This document shows, one piece after another, positions 43,510 to 52,106 of a DNA stretch of 64,000 nt; the first letter of the stretch is position 1; the number at the start of each line of letters is the position of its first letter. The stretch is from JACRAV01 sp964571235 (GTDB taxonomy: Bacteria; Zixibacteria; MSB-5A5; GN15; FEB-12). A model generated the notes under the pieces. It did no database searches. It was not told where the DNA came from and worked only from the letters and a program-made list of their open reading frames with translations. The stretch is from positions 1 to 64,000 of the forward strand of contig CAZNAI010000010.1 in assembly GCA_964571235.1 (NCBI GenBank), given 5' to 3'. The translations under genes and the position numbers were made by a program.

Positions 43510-43539
43510 GGCCATAACTAAACGACGTCCGGAGGTTGC

Positions 43540-45342
43540 ATGTTGCGTTATACCATACAGTTGTTCGGCATAACCGTCTTTGCTTTGGCGATGATCTGGT
43601 TTGCCGGACCCGGCGAAGCCCAGCAGATCGCGGCGAACAAAGAGCCGGTGATCTGGGCTGACACAGTGCATATCAACCTCAATGAAGCAAACCAACCGAC
43701 CAGCGAAACGCCCAAACAAACTGGCGACTCATTCCTGCGCGCGGTCAAGTCGCTTAATCAGGCGATGTTCTCCATTCGCAATTCGTATATGGAAGATGTC
43801 GATGTCGACAAGATCGTGAAAGCAGGTATCGACGGCATGCTTTCCGGCTTGGATCGATATTCGGTCCTGATGGAGAAAACATCGTACGATCAACTCATGG
43901 AGTCGACCCACGGAAAATACGAGGGGCTCGGCCTGCAGATCGACAGCCGCGACAGCCGCATTGTCGTCATCTCTCCCATTGAAGGAAGTCCCGCCTGGAA
44001 ACGCGGCCTTCGCGCCGGCGACATCATCTGGCAAATTGAAGATAAATCGACCGAAGGACTAACAACCTCGGACGCCTCCAAATTGATGCGCGGCGACGCA
44101 GGAACCAGCGTGACCCTCAAGATCAAACGCGAAGGCATCCCTGACATGATCGACTTTGAGGTTGAACGGGCTGTCATTGAATTGAAATCGGTCAATTATT
44201 ACGGCGTCATCCCCGGCACGACGATCGGGTATGTCCGCCTGTCGCGCTTCGCCGAAGAAACCAGCCATGAACTTCGTGATGCGGTCTCGGCCCTCAATGA
44301 AAAGAACGTGACCGGATTGGTGTTTGACCTGCGCTCTAACGGCGGCGGTCTATTGGATCAGGCCAAAGAAACGGCTGAGCTGTTCTTAAAACAAGGTAGC
44401 GAAATAGTCTACACCAAAGGGCGCGACGAATCATCAGAACGTCATTATACGTCCGAACGGCCGCCCATTTATCCGGAGAAGCCCTTGGTGGTTCTCGTCG
44501 ACGAAGGTACCGCTTCAGCCAGTGAAATTGTTGCCGGCGCAATTCAGGACTGGGATCGCGGCGTTATTATTGGCAATACAACCTATGGCAAAGGGCTTGT
44601 GCAGATGATCTTCCCTGTCTCACAAGACGGCGGCATCCAGCTTAAGCTGACAACCGCTAAATATTATGTGCCATCGGGCCGGTGTATCCAAAAGGCAGAG
44701 CTACAGGGAAAGAATCTCCCCGGCCATGCTGAAGCCGATGATGAGGACCCGGCCGCTGATACGCTGTCGATCAAAAATCGGGATGTCTTTTACACGAACG
44801 GCGGGCGAATTGTGTACGGCGGCGGAGGGATCGTGCCCGATATCTCGACCGACCGTGAACTGTGGAAGCCAATTGAGCTCAACCTGTACCGCAAGCAGTT
44901 GTTCTTTGATTACGCGGTCAAATATGTCGCGGAGCATCCTGATACGAAGCAGGACTTTCAGGTAACCGACGCAATAGTCGACGATTTCCGCAGTTTCATC
45001 AAAGAAAAGAAATTCTCGTATAAGTCGGCGCTCGAATCAGCGGTCGATGAACTTAAGAAGACCGTGGCGACGGAGAAACAGGAAGCGACGTTTGCCGACG
45101 GTATCGCGCATATGGAAAGTGCGATCAGCGCCGAGAAAGAGAGAGATTTCGATCGCTCGAAAGACTATATCCGCAAAGCAATCCAGCGGGAAATAGTGTC
45201 GTCGGTGGCCGGCGAACGCGGTGTGTACGACAATTTGATTTTGAAGACCGACAACGCAGTCAAAGAGGCGGTCAGAGTGCTCACAACTCCCAAAGAGTAC
45301 GGCAAGTTGATTGCCGCCGATCCCGGCAAGAAGAAATCCTGA
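43540..45342 (+). CDS. ctpA: C-terminal processing protease (S41, CtpA type)
   Basis: The 600-residue exported protease has a signal sequence (about 1-26), an N-terminal region, a PDZ domain around residues 110-190 (EGLGLQIDSRDSRIVVISPIEGSPA), and the S41 catalytic domain. The catalytic Ser326 in GTASASEIVAG and Lys351 in TYGKGLVQ lie 25 residues apart, as in plastid and bacterial CtpA. A C-terminal extension of about 180 residues is helical and has no named domain. Tail-specific proteases mature or degrade periplasmic proteins. A GGAGG site precedes the ATG. Confidence 0.95.
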   Translation: MLRYTIQLFGITVFALAMIWFAGPGEAQQIAANKEPVIWADTVHINLNEANQPTSETPKQTGDSFLRAVKSLNQAMFSIRNSYMEDVDVDKIVKAGIDGMLSGLDRYSVLMEKTSYDQLMESTHGKYEGLGLQIDSRDSRIVVISPIEGSPAWKRGLRAGDIIWQIEDKSTEGLTTSDASKLMRGDAGTSVTLKIKREGIPDMIDFEVERAVIELKSVNYYGVIPGTTIGYVRLSRFAEETSHELRDAVSALNEKNVTGLVFDLRSNGGGLLDQAKETAELFLKQGSEIVYTKGRDESSERHYTSERPPIYPEKPLVVLVDEGTASASEIVAGAIQDWDRGVIIGNTTYGKGLVQMIFPVSQDGGIQLKLTTAKYYVPSGRCIQKAELQGKNLPGHAEADDEDPAADTLSIKNRDVFYTNGGRIVYGGGGIVPDISTDRELWKPIELNLYRKQLFFDYAVKYVAEHPDTKQDFQVTDAIVDDFRSFIKEKKFSYKSALESAVDELKKTVATEKQEATFADGIAHMESAISAEKERDFDRSKDYIRKAIQREIVSSVAGERGVYDNLILKTDNAVKEAVRVLTTPKEYGKLIAADPGKKKS

Positions 45343-45366
45343 ACGCGACAGTAGAAAAGAATCACG

Positions 45367-45398
45367 AAAAGGGCGTCTCCAGTCGGAGACGCCCTTTT
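45367..45398. terminator. Bidirectional terminator between ctpA and a lipoprotein gene
   Basis: AAAAGGGCGTCTCC-AGTC-GGAGACGCCCTTTT has flanking A and T runs and suits both convergent genes. Confidence 0.92.
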
Positions 45399-45408
45399 GA
45401 TGTGCGTG

Positions 45409-45834
45409 TTATAGAGTCGAGTCGATGGGACGAACACCGGTCTCGAAGCGTTTCAGTAGCCAGGTCTCGTTTTCGTTGACCAACGTCCACGTGACATTCA
45501 GGTACGAATTCCCGGATGAGTCAACAAGGGAACAATCCACACGCGCTTTCTTCTTGTTGTAGATGATCTCGCTCGGCCCAAAATGATCGAACCGTTTTTC
45601 GCCCTGCCTTCCCCATACAAAGCTGACCAGTGAATCGATCGATAGGCCGTCGTCGGTAAGATCGCCGGAAACCAATGAATCAAGCGCTGTTAGATTCTGC
45701 TCGTGGAGGGCAGTGTACAACTTGCCTATTTGTTCGCGAATGATTGGCGCCTGATCGTGACCGGGTGAAGTTTTATCGCACCCGGTTAGTACAATAATCG
45801 TTCCACCCAGAATCGCGAGACTGGCCAATCGCAT
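45409..45834 (-). CDS. Lipoprotein of unknown function
   Basis: The 141-residue product has a lipoprotein signal with the acylated Cys at residue 19 (VLTGC). The rest is about 120 residues: a helical N-terminal part and a beta-rich C-terminal part (VDCSLVDSSGNSYLNVTWTLVNENETWLLKRFE). The fold could be an NTF2-like domain, but this is weak. It is 3 bases downstream of the stop of the preceding exported-protein gene, so the two are probably cotranscribed. Confidence 0.72.
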   Translation of the reverse strand: MRLASLAILGGTIIVLTGCDKTSPGHDQAPIIREQIGKLYTALHEQNLTALDSLVSGDLTDDGLSIDSLVSFVWGRQGEKRFDHFGPSEIIYNKKKARVDCSLVDSSGNSYLNVTWTLVNENETWLLKRFETGVRPIDSTL

Positions 45835-45837
45835 GGA

Positions 45838-47238
45838 TTAGCCCTTACGACCGGAAGTCAGACGGTATTGCCCGTTACCGCGACGGGTCACCAGTCCGGC
45901 TTTGGTCAGTTTGTTCAGTGTCTGCGTGGCGGTCAAATTCCAGAACCAGTACCGCAATCCGAAGATCTGCTTGTCCTGAAGATACTGTGCGGCAGTCGCC
46001 GCCACTTTGTCGCGTGCGCCGGTAATGATCGGGATTGCGCCGTTGGTCAGCGCCCGGAGGGCCGGGTGCATTGAAGTTGAATCCCACAGGAATATTTCGT
46101 ACTTGTCATCCGGAGCAAAAGTAAAATCTCGCATTTCGATGAGCTGTTGACCCGACGATAAATTCTCAGGACAAGTAATCCTGGGAATCTTATCTCCAAA
46201 AGTCACTTGAACACGATTCGCCGCGATATCGAAATCAAAGTAGTGACTGCCGTTGAAGTAGTCTCCCCCCTGCACCGCATACATGAAAGTGGGTATGCGA
46301 GTGTGGCAAGGATCGGTGCCATAGAAGACAGTAAGCGGCGAGGTCCCGGTCACAAATTTTTGCCCTAAGTCGTACCAGAGAGCCATAACTGAGACCAACG
46401 GATATTTCTGATAAAGTATCCCGCCGGTATTTAAGAAGTTGTTGGTGTCGGGATCGAGTATTCCCTTTTTCACAAGACTATCCAATGCCGCTTTGTATCC
46501 CTGCAGATTTTTGGTCAGGAGCGCGGCCAGATCGGTTGAGGCCTGGTCGGCCGCTTTTTTCAGTTCCTCTGCCTCTTTGGTTCCGACCACCGGGAAGTTT
46601 ACGCGCACGGTGTCCCGGTTATGGTACATATATCCGCTGGCGGATAATTTGTCGACCACCGACATGATGTACGACGTGTCACACTCACAGAGCGCCGCGA
46701 TCTGCGGCACAGTCCGACCGTCGTTGAGCATGACCGGCAGGACATGCGAGATTTCATCGTCGAAATCAGGCGAATTATTTGACATCGGAGGCAGGGTGAT
46801 TCGTTCGGACCAGTATTGCGCCACGCCAGTTGGGACATGAAACCGCAGGAAGAACGGTTGTTCAAAGACCTTTGTTGCTGTGGAAAGATCGTCGAGCGTG
46901 TCGACGACATCGTACACCGTCAGCTTGAGAGTTGCCTCGCCGTAATTGCCCGGAATTTCGACGCGGGGAGTCAAAGTCCGCGAGAATTGGGGCTCAAGGG
47001 GGTAAAATGTGTGCTTCACTCTTACTGGGTTTAAGTACTCGCCTTTGAATGTGATTTTGGTCTCCACCACAACGAATTTGATGTCGTCGGTCTTGTTTTC
47101 GATCTCGAACGACATGTTATGGACACCCCAGCGCAGATTGGGGGTTTTGACATCACCCACGATCAGGTCCGAAGACTGGGCATGGGCAACCGTAAATAGT
47201 AACATGGTCGCCGTGAGAAACCGTAACAGATGTCGCAT
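45838..47238 (-). CDS. Exported protein with winged-helix-like segments, unknown function
   Basis: The 466-residue product has a clear signal peptide (residues 1-20, AHA-QS). Residues 25-140 are beta-rich (Ig-like). Near residue 178 and near the C-terminus (residues about 430-462) there are segments that look like winged helix-turn-helix domains: TVPQIAALCECDTSYIMSVV with a following KLSASGYMYHNRDTV, and TQTLNKLTKAGLVTRRGNGQ. The middle part carries three Cys residues. An exported protein with DNA-binding-like folds is unexpected. I know no family. It has a GGAG ribosome site and follows rlmN. Confidence 0.68.
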   Translation of the reverse strand: MRHLLRFLTATMLLFTVAHAQSSDLIVGDVKTPNLRWGVHNMSFEIENKTDDIKFVVVETKITFKGEYLNPVRVKHTFYPLEPQFSRTLTPRVEIPGNYGEATLKLTVYDVVDTLDDLSTATKVFEQPFFLRFHVPTGVAQYWSERITLPPMSNNSPDFDDEISHVLPVMLNDGRTVPQIAALCECDTSYIMSVVDKLSASGYMYHNRDTVRVNFPVVGTKEAEELKKAADQASTDLAALLTKNLQGYKAALDSLVKKGILDPDTNNFLNTGGILYQKYPLVSVMALWYDLGQKFVTGTSPLTVFYGTDPCHTRIPTFMYAVQGGDYFNGSHYFDFDIAANRVQVTFGDKIPRITCPENLSSGQQLIEMRDFTFAPDDKYEIFLWDSTSMHPALRALTNGAIPIITGARDKVAATAAQYLQDKQIFGLRYWFWNLTATQTLNKLTKAGLVTRRGNGQYRLTSGRKG

Positions 47239-47252
47239 GCAGAAACTCCTCT

Positions 47253-48284
47253 TTATTTCATCGAGCGGGCGGCCAGTTGCCCGCAGGCGGCTTCAATATC
47301 TCTCCCCCGGCTCTGCCTTACAGTCACCGAGGATACTCGTTGGCTAAGTTCGCGAGCAAACCAATCGACCTTGTCATCACTGGGTCGGGTAAAGGGCAGG
47401 CCCGGTACCGGATTATACGCCAATATGTTGATTTTGCATGAAAGTCCGTGGACCAATTTGGTCAGGGCGGTGATATCCGACGGAGTGTCGTTAAAGCCGT
47501 CCATCAGGATATACTCAAATGTCACTTCCTGATCGGTTGTTGTGGCATACGCGCGTACTGCTTCCATCAGCTTGGGGAGCTTGAAGGTGTCAGCGACCGG
47601 CATCACCTGACGGCGCTTGGCCTGCGTAGCGGCGTGGAGCGAAATTGCCAGGCGGGTTTTTGGGCTGGCCGCCGCCAGTTTAGCGATCTTTGGGGAAATC
47701 CCCGACGTCGAGACTGTGATCCGCTTGGGTGGAATCGCCAGGCCCAACGAAGAGGTCATAATCTCAAGTGCACCGATCAGGTTGTCAAAGTTATTCAGCG
47801 GCTCCCCCATCCCCATGAAGACTACATGGGAGAAAGAGTCATTGCCGTAGAGCTGACGAAGAAATACAAGCTGTCCTATGATTTCTCCAACGGTCAGATC
47901 GCGTAGTAGCCCCATTGTGCCGGTGGCGCAAAACCTGCAGGCCAGAGCACAGCCGGCCTGTGAGGAAACGCAAAGCGTGCGCCGGCGGGCGTCAGGGATC
48001 AACACTGTCTCCACCGGGTGGCCGTCGGCAAGACTGAATAGAAACTTCTCAGTGCCATCGTTGGACCGTGATGTGTGCGCAAGACGCAGACCCTGAACCT
48101 CAAACTTTTCGGACAGGTCTGCGCGGAGCTGGCGACTCAGGTCGGTCATAGCTGAAAAATTATGCTGGCGCGACTGGTAAATCCATTTGTAGAGCTGACG
48201 CCCCCGAAACCGGCTTTCGCCGAGGAGGGCCATTGCATCCTGCAGTTGCGCCAGTGAGTGTCCCAGCAAGTTGATCTTTGACAT
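47253..48284 (-). CDS. rlmN: Dual-specificity rRNA/tRNA adenine C2 methyltransferase
   Basis: The 343-residue radical-SAM enzyme methylates A2503 of 23S rRNA and A37 of tRNAs. The iron-sulfur motif CALACRFC sits in SQAGCALACRFCATG, and the VVFMGMGEPLNN, LAISLHAAT and VTFEYILMDG blocks agree with RlmN. The ATG at 48284 is only about two bases downstream of the predicted transcription start (promoter 48293-48320) and no ribosome site is visible, so the message may be leaderless. Confidence 0.96.
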   Translation of the reverse strand: MSKINLLGHSLAQLQDAMALLGESRFRGRQLYKWIYQSRQHNFSAMTDLSRQLRADLSEKFEVQGLRLAHTSRSNDGTEKFLFSLADGHPVETVLIPDARRRTLCVSSQAGCALACRFCATGTMGLLRDLTVGEIIGQLVFLRQLYGNDSFSHVVFMGMGEPLNNFDNLIGALEIMTSSLGLAIPPKRITVSTSGISPKIAKLAAASPKTRLAISLHAATQAKRRQVMPVADTFKLPKLMEAVRAYATTTDQEVTFEYILMDGFNDTPSDITALTKLVHGLSCKINILAYNPVPGLPFTRPSDDKVDWFARELSQRVSSVTVRQSRGRDIEAACGQLAARSMK

Positions 48285-48292
48285 GGGCGACT

Positions 48293-48320
48293 AATGTAAG
48301 ACATTCCGCCGAACTGGCAA
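48293..48320 (-). promoter_or_regulatory. Candidate promoter of rlmN
   Basis: TTGCCA, 16 bases, TACATT on the minus strand ends about 9 bases from the rlmN ATG. If used, the transcript starts at or near the start codon. Confidence 0.45.
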
Positions 48321-48401
48321 GGGGATAATGGACTCGTCGGCGACATGAAGCGTGAACGCAACATATGGCTCTCCGAGTCGATTCCTAATGGACGGCGTTG
48401 C

Positions 48402-48430
48402 TTGACAGTCAGGCAACCGAGGGGTATCAT
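48402..48430 (+). promoter_or_regulatory. Promoter of tRNA-Pro
   Basis: TTGACA, a 17-base spacer and TATCAT end 13 bases before the tRNA-Pro 5' end. Confidence 0.75.
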
Positions 48431-48443
48431 GGTAGTTAGTCGG

Positions 48444-48520
48444 CGGGGTGTGGCGCAGCCCGGTAGCGCGCTTGCTTTGGGAGCAAGATGTCGGAGGTTC
48501 AAATCCTCTCACCCCGACCA
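48444..48520 (+). tRNA. tRNA-Pro (anticodon TGG)
   Basis: A 77-nt cloverleaf: acceptor CGGGGTG/CACCCCG, D-arm GCGC..GCGC, anticodon stem CTTGC/GCAAG with loop TTTGGGA (TGG), T-loop TTCAAAT. CCA is encoded, unlike the Thr, Gly and Arg tRNAs here. Confidence 0.97.
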
Positions 48521-48547
48521 TTTTTTTGTGTGACAGACCCAATAAAC

Positions 48548-49735
48548 ATGTACGAAACCGTAAAACTCAAGCCGGGCAAGGAAACAACTGTCCAGCAACG
48601 GCACCCGTGGATTTTCTCTGGTGCACTTACCGCGCCGATAGATCCCGATCGTCACGGCAGTCTGGTGAAAGTTCTGGACAACCGCGATATGGTCGCGGGT
48701 GTCGGGACCTGCTCGACCATGTCCACCATTGCAGTCAGAGTGTTTGACTTTTGCAATGCTACTATTGATGCCAGCTGGCTGACCAAGAAGATTTCAGCCG
48801 CACATGACAAGAGATTGAAGCTGGGTTTCGGTCCGGGAACCCAAACTACTGGATACCGTGTAGTTTTCGGCGAATCGGATGAACTCCCCGGCCTGATCAT
48901 TGATCGGTACGATTCTGCAATTGTCTTTCAACTGAGCACCGCCGGGCTCGACCATCTCCGACCATCAATCATAGAGTCGATACAGGCAGTTTTCAGCCCA
49001 ACGGCGATTATCGAGCGATCGGATGTCGCCTCACGCAAGGACGAGGGGCTGGCTGAGTTTTCCCAGGTGCACCACTGGGAGGGATCAGCGCCGATTACTT
49101 TTCTGGAAAACGGGATCAAATTTCAAGCCGACCTGATTAACGGCCAGAAGACTGGTTTTTATTTGGATCAGCGGGATCTTCGCAACAGGATCCGTTCCCT
49201 CGCTCAAGGACGCCGGGTGCTGAATCTCTTTTCCTACACCGGTTCTCTTGGCATTGCCGCTTTGCTGGGCGACGCGATGGAGGTTCTCAATGTCGATTCG
49301 TCGGACGTTGCGCTTGATCAATGCGCGGCGATGGCCGAATTGAATGGAATTCCCAGGCACAAAATGCGGACCGAGCCCGAGGATGTATTCCAATGGCTGT
49401 CGCGCAATAATGAGCCGTCGTGGAATATGGTAATCGTCGACCCACCGTCGCTTATCAAGTCGCAACGACATATCGACGCCGGCCGGAAAGCGTACCACTT
49501 TCTCTTTCGGGCGGCTTTGCGATTGGTAGTCGATGGCGGCCTGTTAGTAACCTCCAGTTGCTCACAATTCTTAACTCAGGAAGACATGGCGATCACACTT
49601 CGGCGGGCCTCAACCCAGAGTAATTGCCGGCTATTTCCGATTTGTCACCTCGGCCACCCGGCCGACCATCCAGTGACAGTTTATTTCCCCGAAGCTGAAT
49701 ATTTGAAATCGACCATTTCGTTGATTGAACGGTAG
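48548..49735 (+). CDS. rlmI: Class I rRNA methyltransferase (RlmI-like, PUA + SAM domain)
   Basis: The 395-residue protein has an N-terminal PUA domain (KLKPGKETTVQQRHPWIFSGAL) and a C-terminal Rossmann methyltransferase with LNLFSYTGSLGIAAL (motif I) and the catalytic-region IVDPPSLIKS. RlmI methylates C1962 of 23S rRNA; the exact target here is inferred. The start at 48548 avoids running into the tRNA-Pro gene. No ribosome site is obvious. It may be read from the tRNA-Pro promoter. Confidence 0.9.
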   Translation: MYETVKLKPGKETTVQQRHPWIFSGALTAPIDPDRHGSLVKVLDNRDMVAGVGTCSTMSTIAVRVFDFCNATIDASWLTKKISAAHDKRLKLGFGPGTQTTGYRVVFGESDELPGLIIDRYDSAIVFQLSTAGLDHLRPSIIESIQAVFSPTAIIERSDVASRKDEGLAEFSQVHHWEGSAPITFLENGIKFQADLINGQKTGFYLDQRDLRNRIRSLAQGRRVLNLFSYTGSLGIAALLGDAMEVLNVDSSDVALDQCAAMAELNGIPRHKMRTEPEDVFQWLSRNNEPSWNMVIVDPPSLIKSQRHIDAGRKAYHFLFRAALRLVVDGGLLVTSSCSQFLTQEDMAITLRRASTQSNCRLFPICHLGHPADHPVTVYFPEAEYLKSTISLIER

Positions 49736-49821
49736 CCGACCAACCATCATTATGCCGACCAATGAGTTACGGAAGGGCTCGTGGCGGTCCAAAAATTAGG
49801 CATTTTTGTCCCTTTTTACCG

Positions 49822-49850
49822 TTGACAGATCTGTCCTTTAACTGTACTAT
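49822..49850 (+). promoter_or_regulatory. Candidate promoter upstream of the redox operon
   Basis: TTGACA, 17 bases and TACTAT read toward the redox operon, about 110 bases from the first ATG. Confidence 0.6.
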
Positions 49851-49878
49851 TTTAGTCGTATGAAAGAATTTATGGGAA

Positions 49879-49902
49879 GATTTGTGAAAAAAATCACAAA
49901 TC
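49879..49902. promoter_or_regulatory. CRP/FNR-family operator palindrome
   Basis: The perfect inverted repeat GATTTGTGA-N6-TCACAAATC contains the exact TGTGA-N6-TCACA core of CRP-type sites. It lies 60 bases upstream of the iron-sulfur protein gene, downstream of the promoter at 49822-49850. If a second start exists near 49930-49935, the site would be at about -42, the activating position. Confidence 0.75.
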
Positions 49903-49962
49903 ATGCCGAATATAGTAATGGAGATTATCTCCGCCCGGTTCCAAAGCGAGGAGGATTCACGC

Positions 49963-50865
49963 ATGGGACTTGATCGCCGAGAGTTTTTCAAGATAGCCGC
50001 CGCAGGGTCGACCCTTTTGCTATCGGGGAAGGCGTCGGCCACCGACGAGCCGCAGGCAATTGACTGCACGCAAACATATGGCGTGCTGGTTGACACGGTG
50101 GTATGTATCGGTTGCAGAAAATGCGAGTGGGCCTGTAACACTGAACACAAATTGACCGACTTGCCCCTCAATCAGTACGAAGATAAGTCGGTTTTCCAGA
50201 CTCATCGCCGACCCGAACACAACGCCTATACGGTGGTGAATCAGTGCGATGATCCAGTGCACCAAAAACCGTTCACGATGAAAGTCCAGTGCATGCACTG
50301 CAATCATCCGGCCTGCGCGTCGGCGTGCATTGTAGGAGCACTACGTAAAGAACACAACGGCCCCGTGTCGTACGATGCCTGGAAATGTATCGGGTGCCGC
50401 TACTGCATGGTGGCTTGCCCCTTCCAGGTGCCCGCCTATGAGTATGCCGAGGCACTTAAACCACAGGTTCGTAAATGTACCTTCTGCTCAGAGAGACTCG
50501 AAGATGGGAAAAAGCCGGCGTGCGTCAGTATCTGCCCCAACGAAGCGCTCACTTTTGGGACCCGTCAGGAACTGATTGATCTGGCCAAAAGCAGAATCTT
50601 AGCCGCGCCAGAAAAGTACGCCGACTATGTCTATGGCGTCAGCGAAGTCGGTGGTACCAGTTGGATGTATCTCGCGCCGACTTCATTTGATCATACTGAA
50701 CTGCCCAAGCTTTCCGATGAGGCAATTCCCCCGATTACAGAGACGATACAACACGGGATATTCAAATCGTTTATCCCGCCGCTCGCGCTCTATGGAGTCC
50801 TCGGGCTGGTCATGCACTCTATGAAAGACAGCTCGGGAGAGGAGGATTCCCATGGCCAATCATAA
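49963..50865 (+). CDS. Tat-exported 4Fe-4S electron-transfer protein (HybA/DmsB type)
   Basis: The 300-residue product has a twin-arginine signal (DRREFFKIAAAGSTLLLSG) and four Cys clusters of the ferredoxin-like type: CIGCRKCEWAC, CMHCNHPACASAC, CIGCRYCMVAC and CTFCSERLEDGKKPACVSICP. A hydrophobic helix near the C-terminus (IPPLALYGVLGLVMHSM) should anchor it, as in HybA. It would carry electrons at the periplasmic face between the cytochrome and the NrfD-type subunit. The start at 49963 has a GAGGAGG site. It overlaps the next gene by 14 bases. Confidence 0.94.
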   Translation: MGLDRREFFKIAAAGSTLLLSGKASATDEPQAIDCTQTYGVLVDTVVCIGCRKCEWACNTEHKLTDLPLNQYEDKSVFQTHRRPEHNAYTVVNQCDDPVHQKPFTMKVQCMHCNHPACASACIVGALRKEHNGPVSYDAWKCIGCRYCMVACPFQVPAYEYAEALKPQVRKCTFCSERLEDGKKPACVSICPNEALTFGTRQELIDLAKSRILAAPEKYADYVYGVSEVGGTSWMYLAPTSFDHTELPKLSDEAIPPITETIQHGIFKSFIPPLALYGVLGLVMHSMKDSSGEEDSHGQS

Positions 50866-52105
50866 CGGCGCGGCGCCGGTACAGGTGAAGTTCTTCTCCA
50901 CCGGAACGAAAATTGTCTCGATCATTGCGGGACTCGGAATCGGCGCCTATCTCTATCGCCTGATTTTCGGTCTGGCCGCGACCACCAATCTGGATAACCA
51001 GTACCCTTGGGGAATCTGGATTTCTATCGATGTCGCCTCGGGTGTGGCGCTGGCGGCCGGCGGATTTACAACCGCCGCGCTGGCTGACATTTTCCACAAA
51101 GAGCGGTATCACGTGATCGTACGTCCAGCGCTACTCACCGCCATGCTCGGCTACACGTTCGTAGTCATCGGACTGCTGGCCGATCTCGGTCGCTACTACA
51201 ATGTCTGGCACCCGATGCTCCCTTCCATGTGGCAGGGGAATTCGGTGCTTTTCGAGGTCGGTATGTGTGTGATGGTTTACCTGACTGTGCTATATATCGA
51301 GTTCCTGCCAATTGTCGCCGAGCGATTCGCGGGCAGAGTAAACCTCCCCGGCTTTTTGCGGATATTCAATAATTTCCTCAATTCATGGCTGACTGTTTGC
51401 GAGCGGTATCTCCCCCGTTTCATTTCTCTCTTTATCATCATGGGGGTGGTACTTTCATGTTTGCACCAGTCATCACTGGGCACACTCATGGTGATTGCAC
51501 CGACTAAGATGCATCCGCTCTGGTACACGACGATTTCGCCTCTGCTGTTCTTGCTTTCGGCTATCGCCGTTGGGTTCCCGATGGTGATATTCGAATCGAT
51601 CCTGGCGTCGAAATCGTTCAAGCTCAAACCAGAAACGCCAGTGTTGTCATCAATTGCCCGGTATACGCCGATCCTCTTGGGAATCTACTTCGCGGTGAAA
51701 GTCGCCGATCTGACTATTCGCGATGCCTGGCCGTATTTGTTTGAAGGCTCGATCCAATCATTCTTGTTCACCGTGGAATTGCTGGTTGGCGTGGTCACTC
51801 CGGCAGTTTTGCTCTCGATTCCAAAAGTTCGCAAGTCGGTAGCTGGCCTGTTTACCGCGGCCTCGATGGTGATCGGCGGTGTCGCGCTCAACCGGATCGA
51901 TGTCTTTTTGGTCGCCTACAAACCGCTCTATCCGGTGACAACCTACTTCCCGTCGATCTTTGAAATCATGGTAACAGTCGGACTGATCTGCGCTCTGGTG
52001 CTTGTGTATCGGTTCATCGTGCTAAACTTCCCGGTCATTACCGGACATCCCGATCCGGAGCGACGAGTAGCTGAACGACGTGTAAGCGCGGAAAAGGTGG
52101 GTTGA
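50852..52105 (+). CDS. NrfD/HybB-family quinone-interacting membrane subunit
   Basis: The 417-residue protein has about ten transmembrane helices in the NrfD/PsrC/HybB pattern, with LDNQYPWGIWISIDVASGVALAAGGF near residue 50 and LGRYYNVWHPMLPSMWQGNSV near 115. Such subunits exchange electrons with menaquinone or ubiquinone in the membrane and carry no haem. It has a GGAGAGGAGG site, overlaps the iron-sulfur gene by 14 bases and precedes the cytochrome gene by 1 base. Confidence 0.95.
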   Translation: MANHNGAAPVQVKFFSTGTKIVSIIAGLGIGAYLYRLIFGLAATTNLDNQYPWGIWISIDVASGVALAAGGFTTAALADIFHKERYHVIVRPALLTAMLGYTFVVIGLLADLGRYYNVWHPMLPSMWQGNSVLFEVGMCVMVYLTVLYIEFLPIVAERFAGRVNLPGFLRIFNNFLNSWLTVCERYLPRFISLFIIMGVVLSCLHQSSLGTLMVIAPTKMHPLWYTTISPLLFLLSAIAVGFPMVIFESILASKSFKLKPETPVLSSIARYTPILLGIYFAVKVADLTIRDAWPYLFEGSIQSFLFTVELLVGVVTPAVLLSIPKVRKSVAGLFTAASMVIGGVALNRIDVFLVAYKPLYPVTTYFPSIFEIMVTVGLICALVLVYRFIVLNFPVITGHPDPERRVAERRVSAEKVG

Positions 52106-52106
52106 G

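Larger units (their letters stand above)
43188..43539. other. Gap before ctpA with two candidate promoters
   Basis: About 350 bases hold a sigma-28-like match at 43274-43300 and a sigma-70-type promoter at 43482-43509 for ctpA. I see no gene. Confidence 0.6.
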
